Of a DNA stretch of 64,000 bases, positions 21,180-33,725 are shown piece after piece. The notes beneath the pieces were generated by a model. That model was not told the origin of the DNA. It searched no databases and saw only the letters and a list, made by a program, of their open reading frames with translations. Position numbers and translations under genes: made by a program. Where the stretch lies: positions 62,001-126,000 of the forward strand of contig JADGKB010000032.1 in NCBI GenBank assembly GCA_027604185.1, written 5' to 3'. How positions within the stretch are numbered: the stretch's first letter is position 1; every line of letters begins with the position of its first letter. The DNA comes from Boothiomyces macroporosus (Eukaryota; Chytridiomycota; Chytridiomycetes; Rhizophydiales; Terramycetaceae).

Positions 21180-23697
21180 CTAATCAAGATCCATATTTTC
21201 CTTTTCTTCTACAGGTTCAAGTGGAGGAGCATCTTCACCTTCCATTGGTACGTCGGTAGTTTCTTCAGCACCTTCTTTGGCTTTTGGCTCTTCCTTCTTT
21301 TCTTCAACTACTGGCTTTGGCTTTGGCTTGCTAAGAATTGCAGTGGCAAATGCGCGCAATGCGTTTTGCTCTTGTTTAATCTTTTCAACAGTAACGACTG
21401 GTTCCTTGTGTTTTGGAGTTTCGTTTTGTTTAGAGATCTTTTCGTTAATCCATTGCAATTTCTTGTTTGCTTCATCGTTGATCTTTTGCAATTCATCTTT
21501 GCCAATGTGGCTGTAACGATCATCCTATCATTAGATAATTAATTACTTCAGCTTGGATATCTAACAAAACAGAGTTGATGTATTCACGCAGTTCCTTTTC
21601 GGCATAAGGTCTTTCTTCGTTTTGCATATATCTATGAGCGATTGGGTTGCCAATCTTTTTGATTTCAACCAATTTTTCAACGTAAACTGATTTGGAGGCA
21701 TCTTCACCTTCTCCATAGAGCCAGTCTAACATTAACTTTCAATTACCTTCAACGTCATATAAAATTTTGGTGAAAGATTCTCTGTCGGCTTCCAATGCGA
21801 ATTCAGCCCATTGATCAGACAATTTGGAACGGGTCTCATAGACGTATTCTTCCAAAGCATTGCGCTTTTCAGCAGTGTCAACGACCAAACGATCTGAAGC
21901 AGCCATTTCACCTTCAGCAGATCTCCATGCATCAATCAATTCAGAAGAGGCACCGTGGGTAGAAGCAGCGATAGTCAATGGATATCTCTTGATAATTTTC
22001 TTGGTCTTTGCCTTGGCATCTTTAGCATCCTTTTCCTTTTCTTCGCCTTCAGCAGCTGGAGCCTCTTCAACAGGGACAACAACTTCTTCGGTTTGATCAG
22101 CGGATTCAATAGAGATCAAACCATTTCCATCCAACTTTGCCTTGACCTTGATGTTTGCCTTTGAAGAGACTTCACGATCACCTTCCTTGACGACGCAAGA
22201 CTCCAATTTTTGGATTCCTCCAATAACCCACTCGCCAATATGTGCCTTGGTACCGGTTGGTAAGACAGCTTCGCTGGTGTAGGCGGCTTTGATGTTCATG
22301 GAAACAGTGCCGGTGGTACCCAATTCCTTCTTGCGGAGAGCACGGACCAAAGACAAAGCCTTAGCACTTGGAACAGGAGAGTGAGCACCAAAGGCTTCAA
22401 AGCTGGTAACATGCTTTTCACCCTTCTTTGGATCTGGCATTTGGTTAACATCCCAAGTAAGTTCAATAGGATGAGTGTTAATATCTTGAACAGTAAAGTC
22501 TCTGACCTTGAAAACTGGCGACAAGACAGCACATTGCAAAGCACAGCCACGAGCAACAGCTTCATCTTGGTTCATGGTAGTAGCCAATTTGTTTTCACCG
22601 TCCAAAGAACCTCCAAAGAATTTAGCGATCGCATCCTTGACCATTGGAATACGAGTAGTACCACCAATCAATTCAACAAAGTCAACATCTTTGGCGGATA
22701 CTTTTGCGGCATCAAGAGCTTGTTGGATAGGAACCAAAATTCTTTGAACCATTTCCTGAGACATTTCTTCAAAGTCAGCTCTATGTACGAGAGCAGAAAC
22801 ATCCTTGTCATCCAACAGACATTCAATGTTGAATGGAGCCTGAGCATTGGCAGACAATACTTTCTTTACCTTTTCGGCACCTTGGCGCAATCTGAAAGTT
22901 GCTTTGGCATTTGATCCGATATCCATCTTGTATTTGGCGTTGAATTCTTTGGTATAATGGTCAACAATAACTTGGTCAAAGTCTCTACCACCCAAATTTC
23001 TGTCACAGGCAACACCAAGAATGGTTAGTTTACCCTTGACAAAAGATACAACACCAACTTGGCATGAAGAGTGACCGATATCAACAAAAGTTACGATTCT
23101 TGGTTTAACTTTTGAAACATCAGGGTCTGGCAAGTCGGTTTTAGTGATACCATATCCAAGAGCAGAAGCAGTAGTATCGTTCATTAAACGAAGGCAGTTT
23201 AATCCAGCGACATTGGCAGCGTCTAGAAGAGCTCTTCTTTGTGAATCGGTAAACCAAGTAGGGCAAGAGATTACGCAATCAGAAACAGGGATTCCTAATT
23301 CTTTTCCAGTGAATTCCTTTACCTTTGCCAAGAACATGGCATTCAATTGGGTGAATGAAAAGACCTTTTCTTCATTTAAATAGTTGACGGCAACGGCGGC
23401 TTCTTCACGATCACCTTTGACGACGCGGGCGTTGATGAATCGTAATTCCTTTTCAATAATTTCAGGGTCGTCATAGTGTCTTCCCGCTAGACGCTTGAGA
23501 GAAGCGACTGTGTGTTTAAAGTTTGAGATTTCCAATGTTTTGGCACCTTCACCCAAGAATCTCTGTTTATCAGTGAATGACACAAGGGATGGCGTTGCTC
23601 TGTTGGAAGTTTCGTTTGTAATGACATCGATACCACGGTTACGGGCCACGGCGACGACTGTATTTAAATTTCCTAAATCAATTCCTACGACTGACAT
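21180..23697 (-). CDS. SSE1: Hsp110 chaperone (SSE1-like)
   Basis: This 824-aa protein results after two introns near the 3' end (about 21735 and 21530). Hsp110 proteins are Hsp70-related nucleotide-exchange factors that hold unfolded clients and recycle cytosolic Hsp70. The N-terminus VVGIDLGNLNTVVAVARNRG matches Hsp110 rather than canonical Hsp70. Other blocks are VTFVDIGHSSCQVG, a GGRDFDQVIVDHY motif, ELIGGTTRIP and MNQDEAVARGCALQCAVL. An acidic loop follows in the substrate-binding region, and the C-terminus ends ENMDLD like yeast Sse1. The start is the ATG at 23697. An open frame continues upstream but contains no ATG (see rejected items). Confidence 0.95.
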
Positions 23698-24302
23698 ATT
23701 TGTAATTGTTGTATTTGTTAGAATGGGGGGATTTCGCTTTTTTGTAGTTGGTTTCTTTTGAAAAAAATAATATAATGCAACTGAGAGTAAGACTAAGAGT
23801 GCAAGTGCGATGAGGATGAGACTTGGAATTGTAAGTCTTTTCGTACAGAAAATCCAAAACAGAAAATTCTTAAATCTTTTTTTTCCCAAGCCACACTTTC
23901 TTGAACGTTCTGCAACTTTCTTGATTGATTGGAAAGGGAGATTGCTGTTTCGTTTGTATCCAACTTTTATTTGGAGTGTTGGTATTAATTTTACGTGTGT
24001 GTATTATGATTGTATTAATTTTACATGTCTGTATTATGATTGTATTAATTTTACATGTCTGTATTATGATTGCATCACCCAAAATGAATTCATGAGTCGC
24101 CTTAAACATGGCTCATGAGTTGCCCTGTATCTGGTTTAAACCAAGCCTCAACGTATGAGTAAAGAATATCTATTAGAGGCTGATTGAAATGTCTCTTTTC
24201 TCATATTTAAACCATTGATCAGGTAAGAACCAATATATCGTTCATGGCCCAACCGTTGCGTGTATCAAAACATAAAAAAGTTTATAACGCGTAAACAACT
24301 TA
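23698..24302. other. Gap upstream of Hsp110 and B9D2
   Basis: This intergenic region lies between two divergent genes and presumably carries both promoters. It holds a 30-bp triplicate repeat. No supported gene is present. Confidence 0.55.
23982..24071. repeat. 30-bp tandem repeat, 3 copies
   Basis: The unit starts GTATTAATTTTACATGTCTG and ends TATTATGATT. Copies lie at 23982, 24012 and 24042. Copies 2 and 3 are identical; copy 1 differs by two bases. Confidence 0.92.
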
Positions 24303-24869
24303 ATGGCAGAGTTGCATATAATTGGAACAATCTCTGGAGCTACAAACTACCCAAAACCTGATTTGTGTTGCAAGTGGACTGTTATTACTGGAGATGGCTG
24401 GAATTTATTGGAGGGGAACTCTTCTGGACAAACACATGTTGATTTGCCAATAAATCAAACCACTACAATATGGGACCATCCAATAGGTTGATTTTACTAA
24501 TACAGATTTACATTATTCTACAAAGACGATAGCAGGATGGCCAAAGCTAGTAGTTAATGTTTATTATCAAGATATGTTTGGAAGACACGAATTATATGGA
24601 TATGGATTTACCCATTTACCAACCACACCTGGCCATCACCAGGTTGAAATACCAACTTGGAGGCCCTGCGGAAATACTAGTGAGCAAATATGGAGTAAAA
24701 TCAAACTAATCTAGCAATGTTTCTTGGAGCAACTCCCCAACTAAAAGATTTGAATATGATTCATGATCCCACCGATAGATTCAGACTAATCACGAAATCG
24801 ATGGGCAAAGTGCTCTGCAAATTTGATATTGTCGTTCGTAATTTTAAAAGCAACGGAATATCCTTGTAA
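24303..24869 (+). CDS. B9D2: B9 domain-containing protein 2 (transition zone)
   Basis: B9D2 is a subunit of the B9/MKS module at the ciliary transition zone, the gate between cilium and cell body. After two introns (24487-24505 and 24695-24714) the protein is 175 aa, the same length as human B9D2. Matching segments are AELHIIGTISGA at the N-terminus, CKWTVITGDGWNLLEG, GQTHVDLP, WPKLVVNVYYQDMFGR, GYGFTHLP, VEIPTWRP, the P-T-D-R-F-R-L block, and the C-terminal DIVVRNFKSNGI. One compact B9 (C2-like) domain fills the protein. Confidence 0.93.
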
Positions 24870-24883
24870 ATAAACTTTTTTCA

Positions 24884-25189
24884 ATGTTCCATCTGTTCCA
24901 ATCTGTACAAGGATACCCAAAAGCAGTCGGAAGTGACGCAGTACGTGTTTTTAACTAGATTGTAGGTATATCAGGTAATTCCGATGGATATACGTGCTTT
25001 GACTGCGTAGAGCAACCTCCCAAAATGCAAGAGAGCGTGATTTTTGAGCCTATAGAAACTGAAAAGATATACAATCATGTTTACGCAGTAATAGTAGGAC
25101 TTGTGATTGTCATTGCTTATTATGTTACAAGGAAAAGATATGCCAAAGCTATTGATGTTGAAAAGGCACTTTATCGCAAAATCGAATAA
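24884..25189 (+). CDS. Small membrane protein of unknown family
   Basis: This 95-aa protein results after an 18-nt intron at 24941-24958 (GTACGTGTTTTTAACTAG), tied for the shortest in the window. The longer alternative, ending at the next AG, runs into a stop, so the 18-nt form is preferred. The protein has an N-terminal soluble part with two Cys (YTCFDCVEQPP) and one C-terminal transmembrane helix (VYAVIVGLVIVIAYYVT) followed by a basic tail. The ATG lies 14 nt after the B9D2 stop. The family is unknown. Confidence 0.6.
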
Positions 25190-25443
25190 AATTGCTTGCC
25201 ATACCTATTTACACTAAAATGTGCCCTATTGAATACAGCTTTGTTAAAATCATGTAGGATGCGTGAATAAACCTGTCCTTGGGTATCAGTCAACTGTTGG
25301 GAATTGGTCATCTTGAATCTCACTCAGTAAGGAAATTTCTAGTTGTTTTAAAACGCTTTTTCTTGTAACTGATCCATTGGGTGACGTGAGCATCTCAGCT
25401 GTTAAAGACGATGACGGCGACGACAAGTCCCCCAATAATTTCC

Positions 25444-26565
25444 ATGTCCAACAATACTCTACTCGAAAATGGATATTTACTAAATTTGTGTGACTACCGC
25501 ATGAATTATTTTGGATGCACACCAGATATATTAGAATCATTTCTAATCATCGATCTGGTTCTTATAATAATGCAATCTATCACCATCGTAGGATATTTGA
25601 TGCTTGTAGTCAGAAACGTGTTAAATAATCAAGGAAAATTCAAAATGTCGGCTTCGGACAACATCTGCGTCCTGGCAACTATCTCTAACGCTTTCAGAAT
25701 AGCTATATTGGCGAATGCAAGATACGCGTACTATGCGGATCGCAACGCCATTTCTGCTGCCGATCTGGCTAGGTATGTAGAGGCAGGAGTAATCTTTGAG
25801 TTTATCTACTACAGTGCTGGGGCAGTAAGTTCCAATATTTTCATGGTAACCACGAATTAAACAAGGTTGGCGTAGTTTCAGCTGGAGCAGGTGTAAATAT
25901 CTATGCAGATTTCAAAATTGGGGACAAAGTGATATCTCCCGACAAGATATTAAAACTCATTCGCTTGATAATGCTCAGTTTAGGAATAACAATGTGCATT
26001 GGGTGGTGTACCCTTGGAGTGTGGAACGGTGAATATTACTATCGCGTCTTTAGAAGAGGAACGTACTTGCTTTCAATTTTCGGGTGCATGTTTATTTCCC
26101 TGCCAGTAATGATTTTCTTTGGGAGCAAAGTGATAGGAATGCTGATGGTTAAAAAATCAAATCCAGCTGAGCGATCTGTCACCGGAAAAGCTAGTATCCA
26201 GTCTAAAATTGAAGATGGTAGCAAAATCACACATTCAAAAGTCGATGATGGTATTGCTGTGCCTAAATCTAGATTCTTCCCATCACAAAGCAAGTGTCGA
26301 CAGTCGTATGCGTCTAGCTTCAACTGTCATGAAAAAGAAGAGGACAGCAGATGAGAAAATCGCAAATTTTAAATGGGCAATCAACATGTGTATCTGGCTA
26401 CTGTACGTCTTTACTATCTTCAACAACATCTGCTTGCTGTTGGGGTTTGAAGTGCCAGTCATTCAAAGCAACCACATTGCACTTGTGATTGTGAAAATAC
26501 TTGGCGACTCTTCCGTGTGGGTGACATGTAGCTTTATTTGGTTATACTTGTATCGAGTACAATAA
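25444..26565 (+). CDS. Multi-TM receptor-like protein, tandem copy 1
   Basis: This 359-aa protein results after two introns: 20 nt in the SNIFM|VGVVSAG segment (near 25842) and 22 nt near 26245. It has about seven hydrophobic helices. Features shared by the three tandem copies are an N-terminal CDYRMNYFGCTP, an N-terminal-third loop with charged residues, SNIF(M/L)VG(V/I)VSA, a YWYVVFRR(x)NYLLS-type segment (here YYYRVFRRGTYLLS), a basic loop, then FNNICLLLGFE and a last helix. The ATG at 25444 aligns with the paralogues; an upstream ATG at 25411 is also open. The layout is that of a seven-helix receptor, but I cannot assign a known GPCR class. Confidence 0.75.
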
Positions 26566-26617
26566 ATTGCTATTCGACTCTCTTACTTTTGGAAGATCAT
26601 GGTGACGTTTCTTTACA

Positions 26618-27635
26618 ATGAGTCAAAATATCAGTACAACGTACCTCAGATCAATATGTGACCAACGAATGAATTACATTGGATGCGACGCAAGAGAAGC
26701 ATATTTATTTTCTGTTATAGATTCTATTATGCTTGCCATCTGTTGCTTTTCGTTTTCCTGTGCTGCGTATCTGTTTATCAAATCCATATGCTCAAAGAGA
26801 GTGGGGAAATACATTGCTGGGGCCAATGATAAACTATGTATCATTTGTATGATTTCAATTGCTGGACGGATAGCGCAACTCGCCAATCTACATGCTGCAT
26901 ATATTTACAAGGACCAACTTTCAGACTCTCAGATAGTAGGACATTTCCAAGCAAATGTAATGTTTGAATTCGTATTCTATTCGGCAGGGGCACTAGGCTC
27001 GAATATCTTTCTTGTAGGGATAGTGTCTGCAATTGCTGGTGTAGAGCTCTATCCAGAGCTCATGATTGGAGACAGAAAGATTTCACCACCAAAAATACTG
27101 TCGATAATAAGGCTGACTATTTCTTTACTAGCACTATCGATTTCAATTAGTTGGGCAACAGCAGGAGCGACGGAAGGAATCTACTGGTACGTTGTTTTTC
27201 GAAGAATCAACTATCTCTTGTCGGTATGTGTTATAATCTTTATCACTATCCCAGTCATCACTTTCTTTGGTACCAAAGTGATTCGATTTTTGAGTGGTAC
27301 AATGAAAGTACTGGAAAAGAAGAGGACAGTCTATACGGAGGATCAAAGCACTTTGGGAAATAATGCAGGTAAATCTTTCCTTATCAGAATCCGGGAGTTT
27401 AGGAATCGCCAAAAAGAAGGACAGGCTGGCGAATTTCAAGAGCGCGTTATATGCTGTGATACTACACATGTACATTTTCACCCTATTTAATCACACTTGC
27501 TTGCTAGTCGGGTTCGAATTGGAATACTTTCAAAAAAATACCACTGCTTTGGTAATTCTAAAAGCATGTGGTGATTTCTCACTTTGGATGACCATGTCAT
27601 TCTCAATTCCTTATTTGAAAAAGAAATCACTCTAG
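26618..27635 (+). CDS. Multi-TM receptor-like protein, tandem copy 2
   Basis: This 332-aa protein results after one 19-nt intron near 27369 (GTAAATCTTTCCTTATCAG). It lacks the SNIF-segment intron of copy 1 but has the equivalent of copy 1's second intron, in the basic loop before the last two helices. Conserved blocks are CDQRMNYIGCDA, SNIFLVGIVSA, GIYWYVVFRRINYLLSVC and FNHTCLLVGFE. It begins 52 nt after copy 1 ends. Confidence 0.78.
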
Positions 27636-27758
27636 CCTTCCATAGCATATCGGTACCCTATAGAAATAAAATCCTAAATTTCATTTGCGTCCCAGCCATT
27701 GATGTTGATAATGGCGAATGTAAGCATTTGAATGACGACACCCAATTTTTTGTTGAAA

Positions 27759-28776
27759 ATGAACAAGACTACTTATTTGCTCGACATATGCGACTACAGA
27801 ATGAATTACTTTGGTTGCACGCCTCAGCAGATTCACTACTTTGCAATAATCGATCTTGTACTTATTATAATGCATAGCTTTTCAGCAGTCGTATTTCTTT
27901 CTGTATTTATTTATTCAATATGTAAATCCAGAAACTGTAAATTTCAGATGGGGGCAAAGGATAAAATATCGATTGTGGCAATCATTGCTGTACTGGGAAG
28001 AATTGCACAACTGTCAAACGCGAGAACAGCATCATATTCATCTATGAATCTAACTGACACTGATATTATTAGGTATTTCCAAGCAAATGTAATGCTGGAA
28101 TTTACATTTTACACTGCCGGGGCATTGGGCTCGAATATCTTTTTGGTTGGAGTAGTCTCTGCTAGTGCAGGCGTAAAGCTGTACCCAGATATGTACGTTA
28201 ATGGTAAATTGCTATCACCAGAAAAGATTCTATCTTTGGTGAGGATATTCATTCTGACACTCGCTCTTACTGTGTCAGTTTGTTGGGCAACCGTCGGTGC
28301 AACGAATGGCATTTACTGGTATGTGGTATTCCGACGATTCAATTACCTTCTTTCTATATGCGTGGTTGCTTTTATTTCATTTCCTGTCTTGACATTTTTC
28401 GGATCCAGAATGAACAAGATGATTGAAAAGACAGTCAAAGTCCTGGAAAAACCAAAGCCGTCTTATACGATCGAAGCAAGCACCAATGATCACGCCGTTT
28501 CAAACAACAGTAAGTGGTATACATAACATAGATTTGGGGGATAATGTAGCCGTTCCTAGAACTGCTCACATCAAAAACTTTAAACTAGCAATATCAATGA
28601 CCATATGGTGCATGTACATACTGACGATCTTCAACAATATCTGCTTGTTGTTGGGGTTTGAATTGGACTTTTTCCAAAATAACTTGGTAGCGCTTTTGAT
28701 CCTGAAATGTCTGGGTGATACTTCGTTGTGGATAACAACATCCTTCATTTCCATATATTTATATCAATTACGTTAA
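27759..28776 (+). CDS. Multi-TM receptor-like protein, tandem copy 3
   Basis: This 331-aa protein results after one 22-nt intron near 28510, again just before the last helices. The ATG at 27759 aligns with the other copies; 27732 is an alternative. Conserved blocks are ICDYRMNYFGCTP, SNIFLVGVVSA, GIYWYVVFRRFNYLLSIC and FNNICLLLGFELDFFQ. It is closest to copy 2 through the middle of the protein. The two short intergenic spaces (52 and 123 nt) suggest the genes arose by tandem duplication. Confidence 0.78.
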
Positions 28777-28976
28777 TAAACTAATATTGGATGAAGCAGA
28801 TTACTCTCAGAATACAGATGAGATCTTTAACCTCACTGAATTGAAAAGTTTTCATATCGAGTACTTTTTGATTAGTAGTTCGTCATCCTTGATCCAGTCT
28901 GAAATCAGGATTAATTGATTAAATTATGGTTCCTATCAGTTTTATAAATAAACTCTACAAATATATTAATAAACTC

Positions 28977-30968
28977 TTAATATCTTCGTGTTCTTTCCCG
29001 TTTAGGCAGTTGTTCCGGTTTAGCATCACCAGATTTAGTCTCTGCAACAGAAACAGGTTCATCACTGGTTGAATTTAATAGCCGTTCCTGTTGTTTCATT
29101 AATTGCTGAAGGTGCTCTTCCTCAAACATGCGTTTACGCTTCCTAAAACTCATGCTCTGCAGCTTTTCATTAATCCGTTCCTCAATCTTTACTTTTAATA
29201 CTAGCGCTTCTTCTAAATCAACAAACGTTTCCGGGAACCGTTGTCCAAGCCATAAATATAAGATGATTATTTTGTGTAGTGTTTCAAGAGTACTTAGGTT
29301 TCCTGTATTTTGAAATTGTATATAGTCTTTGATGTATACTACTGTATCAGTTGAATGTTTGTTGGCAAAATCAGTGAAGCAATCCATAATTTGGTCATGC
29401 TTGCCACAAGGAGACTGGATGAATGTGTACCTATCTTTAAGTGTTAGAGGTATTCCTTCCAGTGCTTCTGCCAGCCTGCATAGATCCTTTAAATTGCAAA
29501 AAAAGTAATTCTGATCCAACGTAGCTAGCTCTTGGAATCTAGTCAACAAATCAGCAAGTTTCAAGCCAGGTAGGGTCTCATTAAACTTTTCTATTTGATC
29601 AATTTCAGGTAATAGACCAGCTTTTTGTATTTTTGGTATTTCTGAATTCATATAATGATGTAATTTCTTCAAGTCCTGTTGTTCTAGAGTTGTTACTTGC
29701 CCATGTTCATATTGAGTCTTGAATCTACCAGCTCTGCCCGCTATTTGTTTAACTTGACTGACTTCAAGTGGCTCCCACTTGACTCCATTGTATTTCTCTA
29801 GACTCTCAAATATAATTCGCTTGATGTTCAGGTTTAAACCCATTCCTATTGCATCACTAATTAATCAGCATATACCTGGCAACAAGAACATTATAATCAT
29901 TGCTATTGAATAGCCGTGCTTGATCTGCCCTAGTTTCAGGGGGTAGCCCGCCATAGATAACAGCTACAGTATTGTTTTTTTCAATGGCAGCTTTCAGACT
30001 AAATATACTCTTCCTAGAAAAAGTAACTATGCAGTCTCCTTTTTCAATGTTCTTTAAAGATCTGATTGCTTTGTTTTGAATTGACAAAGGAGTCAATCGA
30101 TTGTATCTTTTGATTTCCAAAGATTCGCCAGTTTCTTCAAGTATCCGTTCAATCAACGGTACAGCGCTCTCTTCACCGCACAAATGCACTTCATTAGCCC
30201 TAACTCCAAGTAAAGCCCTGGTCCAAGCCCAGCCTCTCTCATCATTGCCAATCTTTTTAAATAATGATTACCATCTGAATTTCATCAATAACAGCAATAT
30301 CAAACACTTTTTCGAGATTAGTCATTTCAACTAGGTTAATATTAAATACCAGTTGATGACCACTTGTTTACACCATCAGATTCTCTCTTTTCTTCGCCGG
30401 TAACCAAGTTACAAGGATACCCTAATGAATTAGACTTGTCATAGATTTCATGCGCCAGTAGCCTAAGCGGCCCACAGTACACACCAGATTCACTCTTGTA
30501 AAACTTTTGAAGGGCTGAATAAGTCTTTCCAGAATTCGTTGGGCCAACATGCATGATAATTCTACGCTTCATGTCTCTTGCCTTGTACGATTCAGCAGGG
30601 GTTCTTAAATCAGTACTGGCCATAATCAAATCAAACTTTTCCACATTCGGGATGTTGCCCTGGATATATCTAAAAAAGAGCGGAATGATTTCCGTGTCGT
30701 AATTCTTGAATTTAGACGAGAGCAATTTCTGTCTTTTTGTTAGTTTAATTTACTTGTTTTCCTTGTACCAAGTAGAATGAAGTTGCTGTACTTCAAGGTC
30801 GTCCAACCCCAGCATTTCACACTTTCTCTTGAATTTCCGGGTCTTGGTAAACGACTGAAGATAACTGTCCAACTTTGGATTCAATATTTTACTGTATTTG
30901 CGAATAGATAATCCAAACGAAAACTTGGTACCATTCCGTTGGTAATATATAAATTTAAGGTGATTCAT
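28977..30968 (-). CDS. SUPV3L1: SUV3-type mitochondrial RNA helicase
   Basis: This 637-aa protein results after four introns (near 30740, 30330, 30265 and 29860; 19-21 nt). Suv3 is the ATP-dependent helicase of the mitochondrial RNA degradosome. Motifs are GPTNSGKTY (Walker A), GVYCGPLRLLAHEI, VIDEIQM (Walker B, with an intron splitting it from the next block), RGWAWTRALLG, SDAIGMGLNLNI, and QIAGRAGRF (motif VI). A C-terminal helical region and an RNA-binding-like basic tail follow. The N-terminus is basic and hydroxylated, consistent with a mitochondrial presequence. It is divergent from SYF1 with 14 nt between start codons. Confidence 0.93.
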
Positions 30969-30982
30969 TTTTACAAAAAAAA

Positions 30983-33654
30983 ATGACAGATCTCGATTCT
31001 TTAATCACCACAGAGGATTTGCCATGTAACCAAAATTAACCGTAGATGAAGAGGATTGCTTCAGGAATCCGCATAACGTGCGATCATGGTTCAGATACAG
31101 CGAGTTCAAAAAAACCCCAAAGGAAAAGATTTTTGTTTTATCAAGAGCAGTATTTTCTATTAATTCAGGTTATCCTTCTTCCCAGGTCTTACAAATTGTG
31201 GAAATTACTCTTGGATCTGGAAACCAATGAATTGATAGCAAACGGAGAAATTAAGAAACCGTTCAGTGATCACAGTTGGCAGCAAGTCAATGGCCACTTT
31301 GAAGAATGTCTAGGTACCTTATATTAATATAGTGCTCTGCAACAAATTCCCTGTTATCTGGGAAACCTATCTGAAATTCTTGAGTAAACAGCCAAGACCA
31401 ACGTTTACAAGGAGAACATTCGACAGAGCGTTAAAAGCACTGCCAGTAACTCAGCACAAAAAGATTTGGGATTTATACATTGAATTTGCGAATTATACCG
31501 GTGGAGATACCTGTGTTCGTATATGGAGAAGGTTCTTGAAGATTCAACCTTCTCAGGCTGAAAGATTTGTCAATGTTTTATTGGAAATGGCTCCACCAAG
31601 AACTGCGGAAGCTGCCAGAGTACTCACAGCCATTATTGAATCACCAAACAAATATGCCAACCCTAATGGGAAGACTCTGTACGAATACTGGTAATTTATT
31701 TTAATGTAAGGTCTATTCTGTGCAAAATCATTATTGATCATCCTGAAGGAATATCAATGCCACAACAAGATCACCTGGTTCCTTCATCTGAATTCCAACT
31801 TACGCAAAGACCAGATACTTTGGATGTAGAGCTAATTCTTCGGGCTGGAATCAAAAGGTTTACAAATGAAGTTGGAGTAATGTGGAACAGTTTGGCTAAA
31901 TGGTGGATCTTGAGATTGAATTTTGAAAGGGCCAGGGATGTGTTTGAAGAAGGAATCAGAACAGTCAACACTGTAAAAGATTTTACGATTATATTTGATG
32001 CTTATGCTGAAATGGAAGAATCAGTGTTGAATCAAGCAATGCAGGATGGCACTATGGATGATATAGAGATTGATTTAAGATTAGCGAGACTGGAGAGGCT
32101 CATGGAAAGAAGACCGTTTTTAATTTCGGATGTTTTATTAAGACAGAATCCGCATAACGTTCTTGAATGGCAAAACAGAATTAAATTGTACTTGGAGTTG
32201 GAAGACTTTGAAAATGTAGTAAAGACATACACCAAGGCTGTAACAACTGTTATTCCACATAGAGCAAATGGCAGTCTTACAGATTTATGGCTAGAATTTG
32301 CCAATTTCTATATTGAAAATGATAGATTAAAAGATGCAAGAAATGTATTTGAACAGGCTGTCAAAGTACCTTTCAAGAAAGTAGATGATTTGGCGCATAT
32401 TTGGTGTCAATATGCTGAAATGGAATTGAAATACTCTAACTATCAAGAAGCTATTAATGTGCTTGGCAGAGCAACTGCTCCATTATCTGCAAATTTAGAT
32501 ATAAGGTAATTATCTATTTATTCAGATTCAATGATGAATCCAAAACACCGCAACAGCGATTATTCAAGTCAATTAAACTATGGTCATTCTATGTTGACTT
32601 GGAAGAATCGGTGGGGACTGTAGAATCTGCCAAAGCTGTTTACGACAGAATAATGGATTTGAAAATAGCAACTCCACAAGTGATAATCAACTATGCTACT
32701 TTCCTTGAAGAAAACAAGTACTTTGAAGAAGTAATTATTGTTAAAAGTAGAGTTTCCGAGTATACGAAAGAGGTGTAGAGTTGTTTGGATATCCAATTGC
32801 GTTCGAAATATGGAATTTGTATTTGACAAAGTTTATTGCGCGGTACGGTGGAACAAAACTGGAGCGAGCAAGGGACTTGTTTGAGAATGCGCTGGAAAAG
32901 TGTCCACCAAAGCTTGCAAAGCCTTTATACCTGTTGTATGCAAAACTGGAAGAAGATTACGGGCTTGCCAGGCATGCGTTGTCTATATATGATAGGGGCA
33001 CAAAGAATGTTGCACCTGAAGACTTGTATGAAATGTTTACGGTATATATTGCAAAAGCGACGTCATTTTATGGTATTGTTTCCACTAGAGACATCTACTC
33101 TAAAGCTCTTGAAGTCTTACCAGACAAATCAGCTAGAGACATGGCAATCAAATTTGCAGAAATGGAAACCAAACTTGGCGAGGTTGATAGAGCAAGAGCA
33201 ATTCTTGGCTATTCATCCCAAATCTGCGATCCAAGAGTTGACCAGCAATTCTGGCAAATCTGGCACGAATTCGAAGCCAAGTATGGTAATGAAGATACCT
33301 ACAAGGAAATGCTCAGGTAAAATACACTAATATAGAATCAAGCGAAGTGTCCAAGCAAAGTTCAACTCTCAGGTATCTTTTATATCCTCTCAAATTCTTC
33401 AAGCGAGAAAAGAAAAAGATTTGCAAGAGCAGCAAAATAATAACACCAAAGTTAGCGGATTCGTACGCGCTGTTGAAACTGAACCTAAACAAGAGGCTAA
33501 AGAAGACGAGAACCCTGATGAAATTGAAATTGAGGATAGTGATGATGAACAAGTTGTTGAAAAGACTGTGCCTGATGCCGTGTTTGGGTCACTTAAAGAA
33601 GATGAAAATATTGGTGCTAAAGACCGGTTTAAACGTAAACGAGCCCAAGAATAA
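30983..33654 (+). CDS. SYF1: Pre-mRNA splicing factor SYF1 (XAB2)
   Basis: This 844-aa HAT-repeat protein of the NineTeen (Prp19) spliceosome complex is needed for spliceosome activation. Seven introns (31026-31045, then near 31142, 31312, 31690, 32511, 32730 and 33317; 19-20 nt, all ending in AG) reconnect the gene. Signature segments are DLPYEEDCFRNPHNVRSWFR at the start, FDRALKALPVTQHKKIWDLY, ARDVFEEGI, ERARDLFENALEKCPPK, and the C-terminal LRIKRSVQAKFNSQV. An acidic tail follows. Repeated helix-turn-helix (HAT/TPR-like) units fill the protein. Notably, a component of the splicing machinery is itself interrupted seven times by minimal introns. Confidence 0.95.
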
Positions 33655-33725
33655 ACCATCATGTCAATAATTATAGAATTGTTTTAATAAGCTCTACCAT
33701 TTCATGGTATGAAAGCATTACGAGT

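Noticed and set aside
22381..22914. Long plus-strand frame opposite Hsp110
   Set aside because: It is an antisense shadow of a highly conserved chaperone gene; the sequence has no family signature.
23698..23955. In-frame upstream extension of Hsp110 with a hydrophobic helix, suggesting an ER-anchored isoform
   Set aside because: The frame is open for about 100 codons but contains no ATG before 23697, and no splice site links it to an upstream ATG. The apparent start is a TTG. It is probably an A+T-rich leader that happens to be open.
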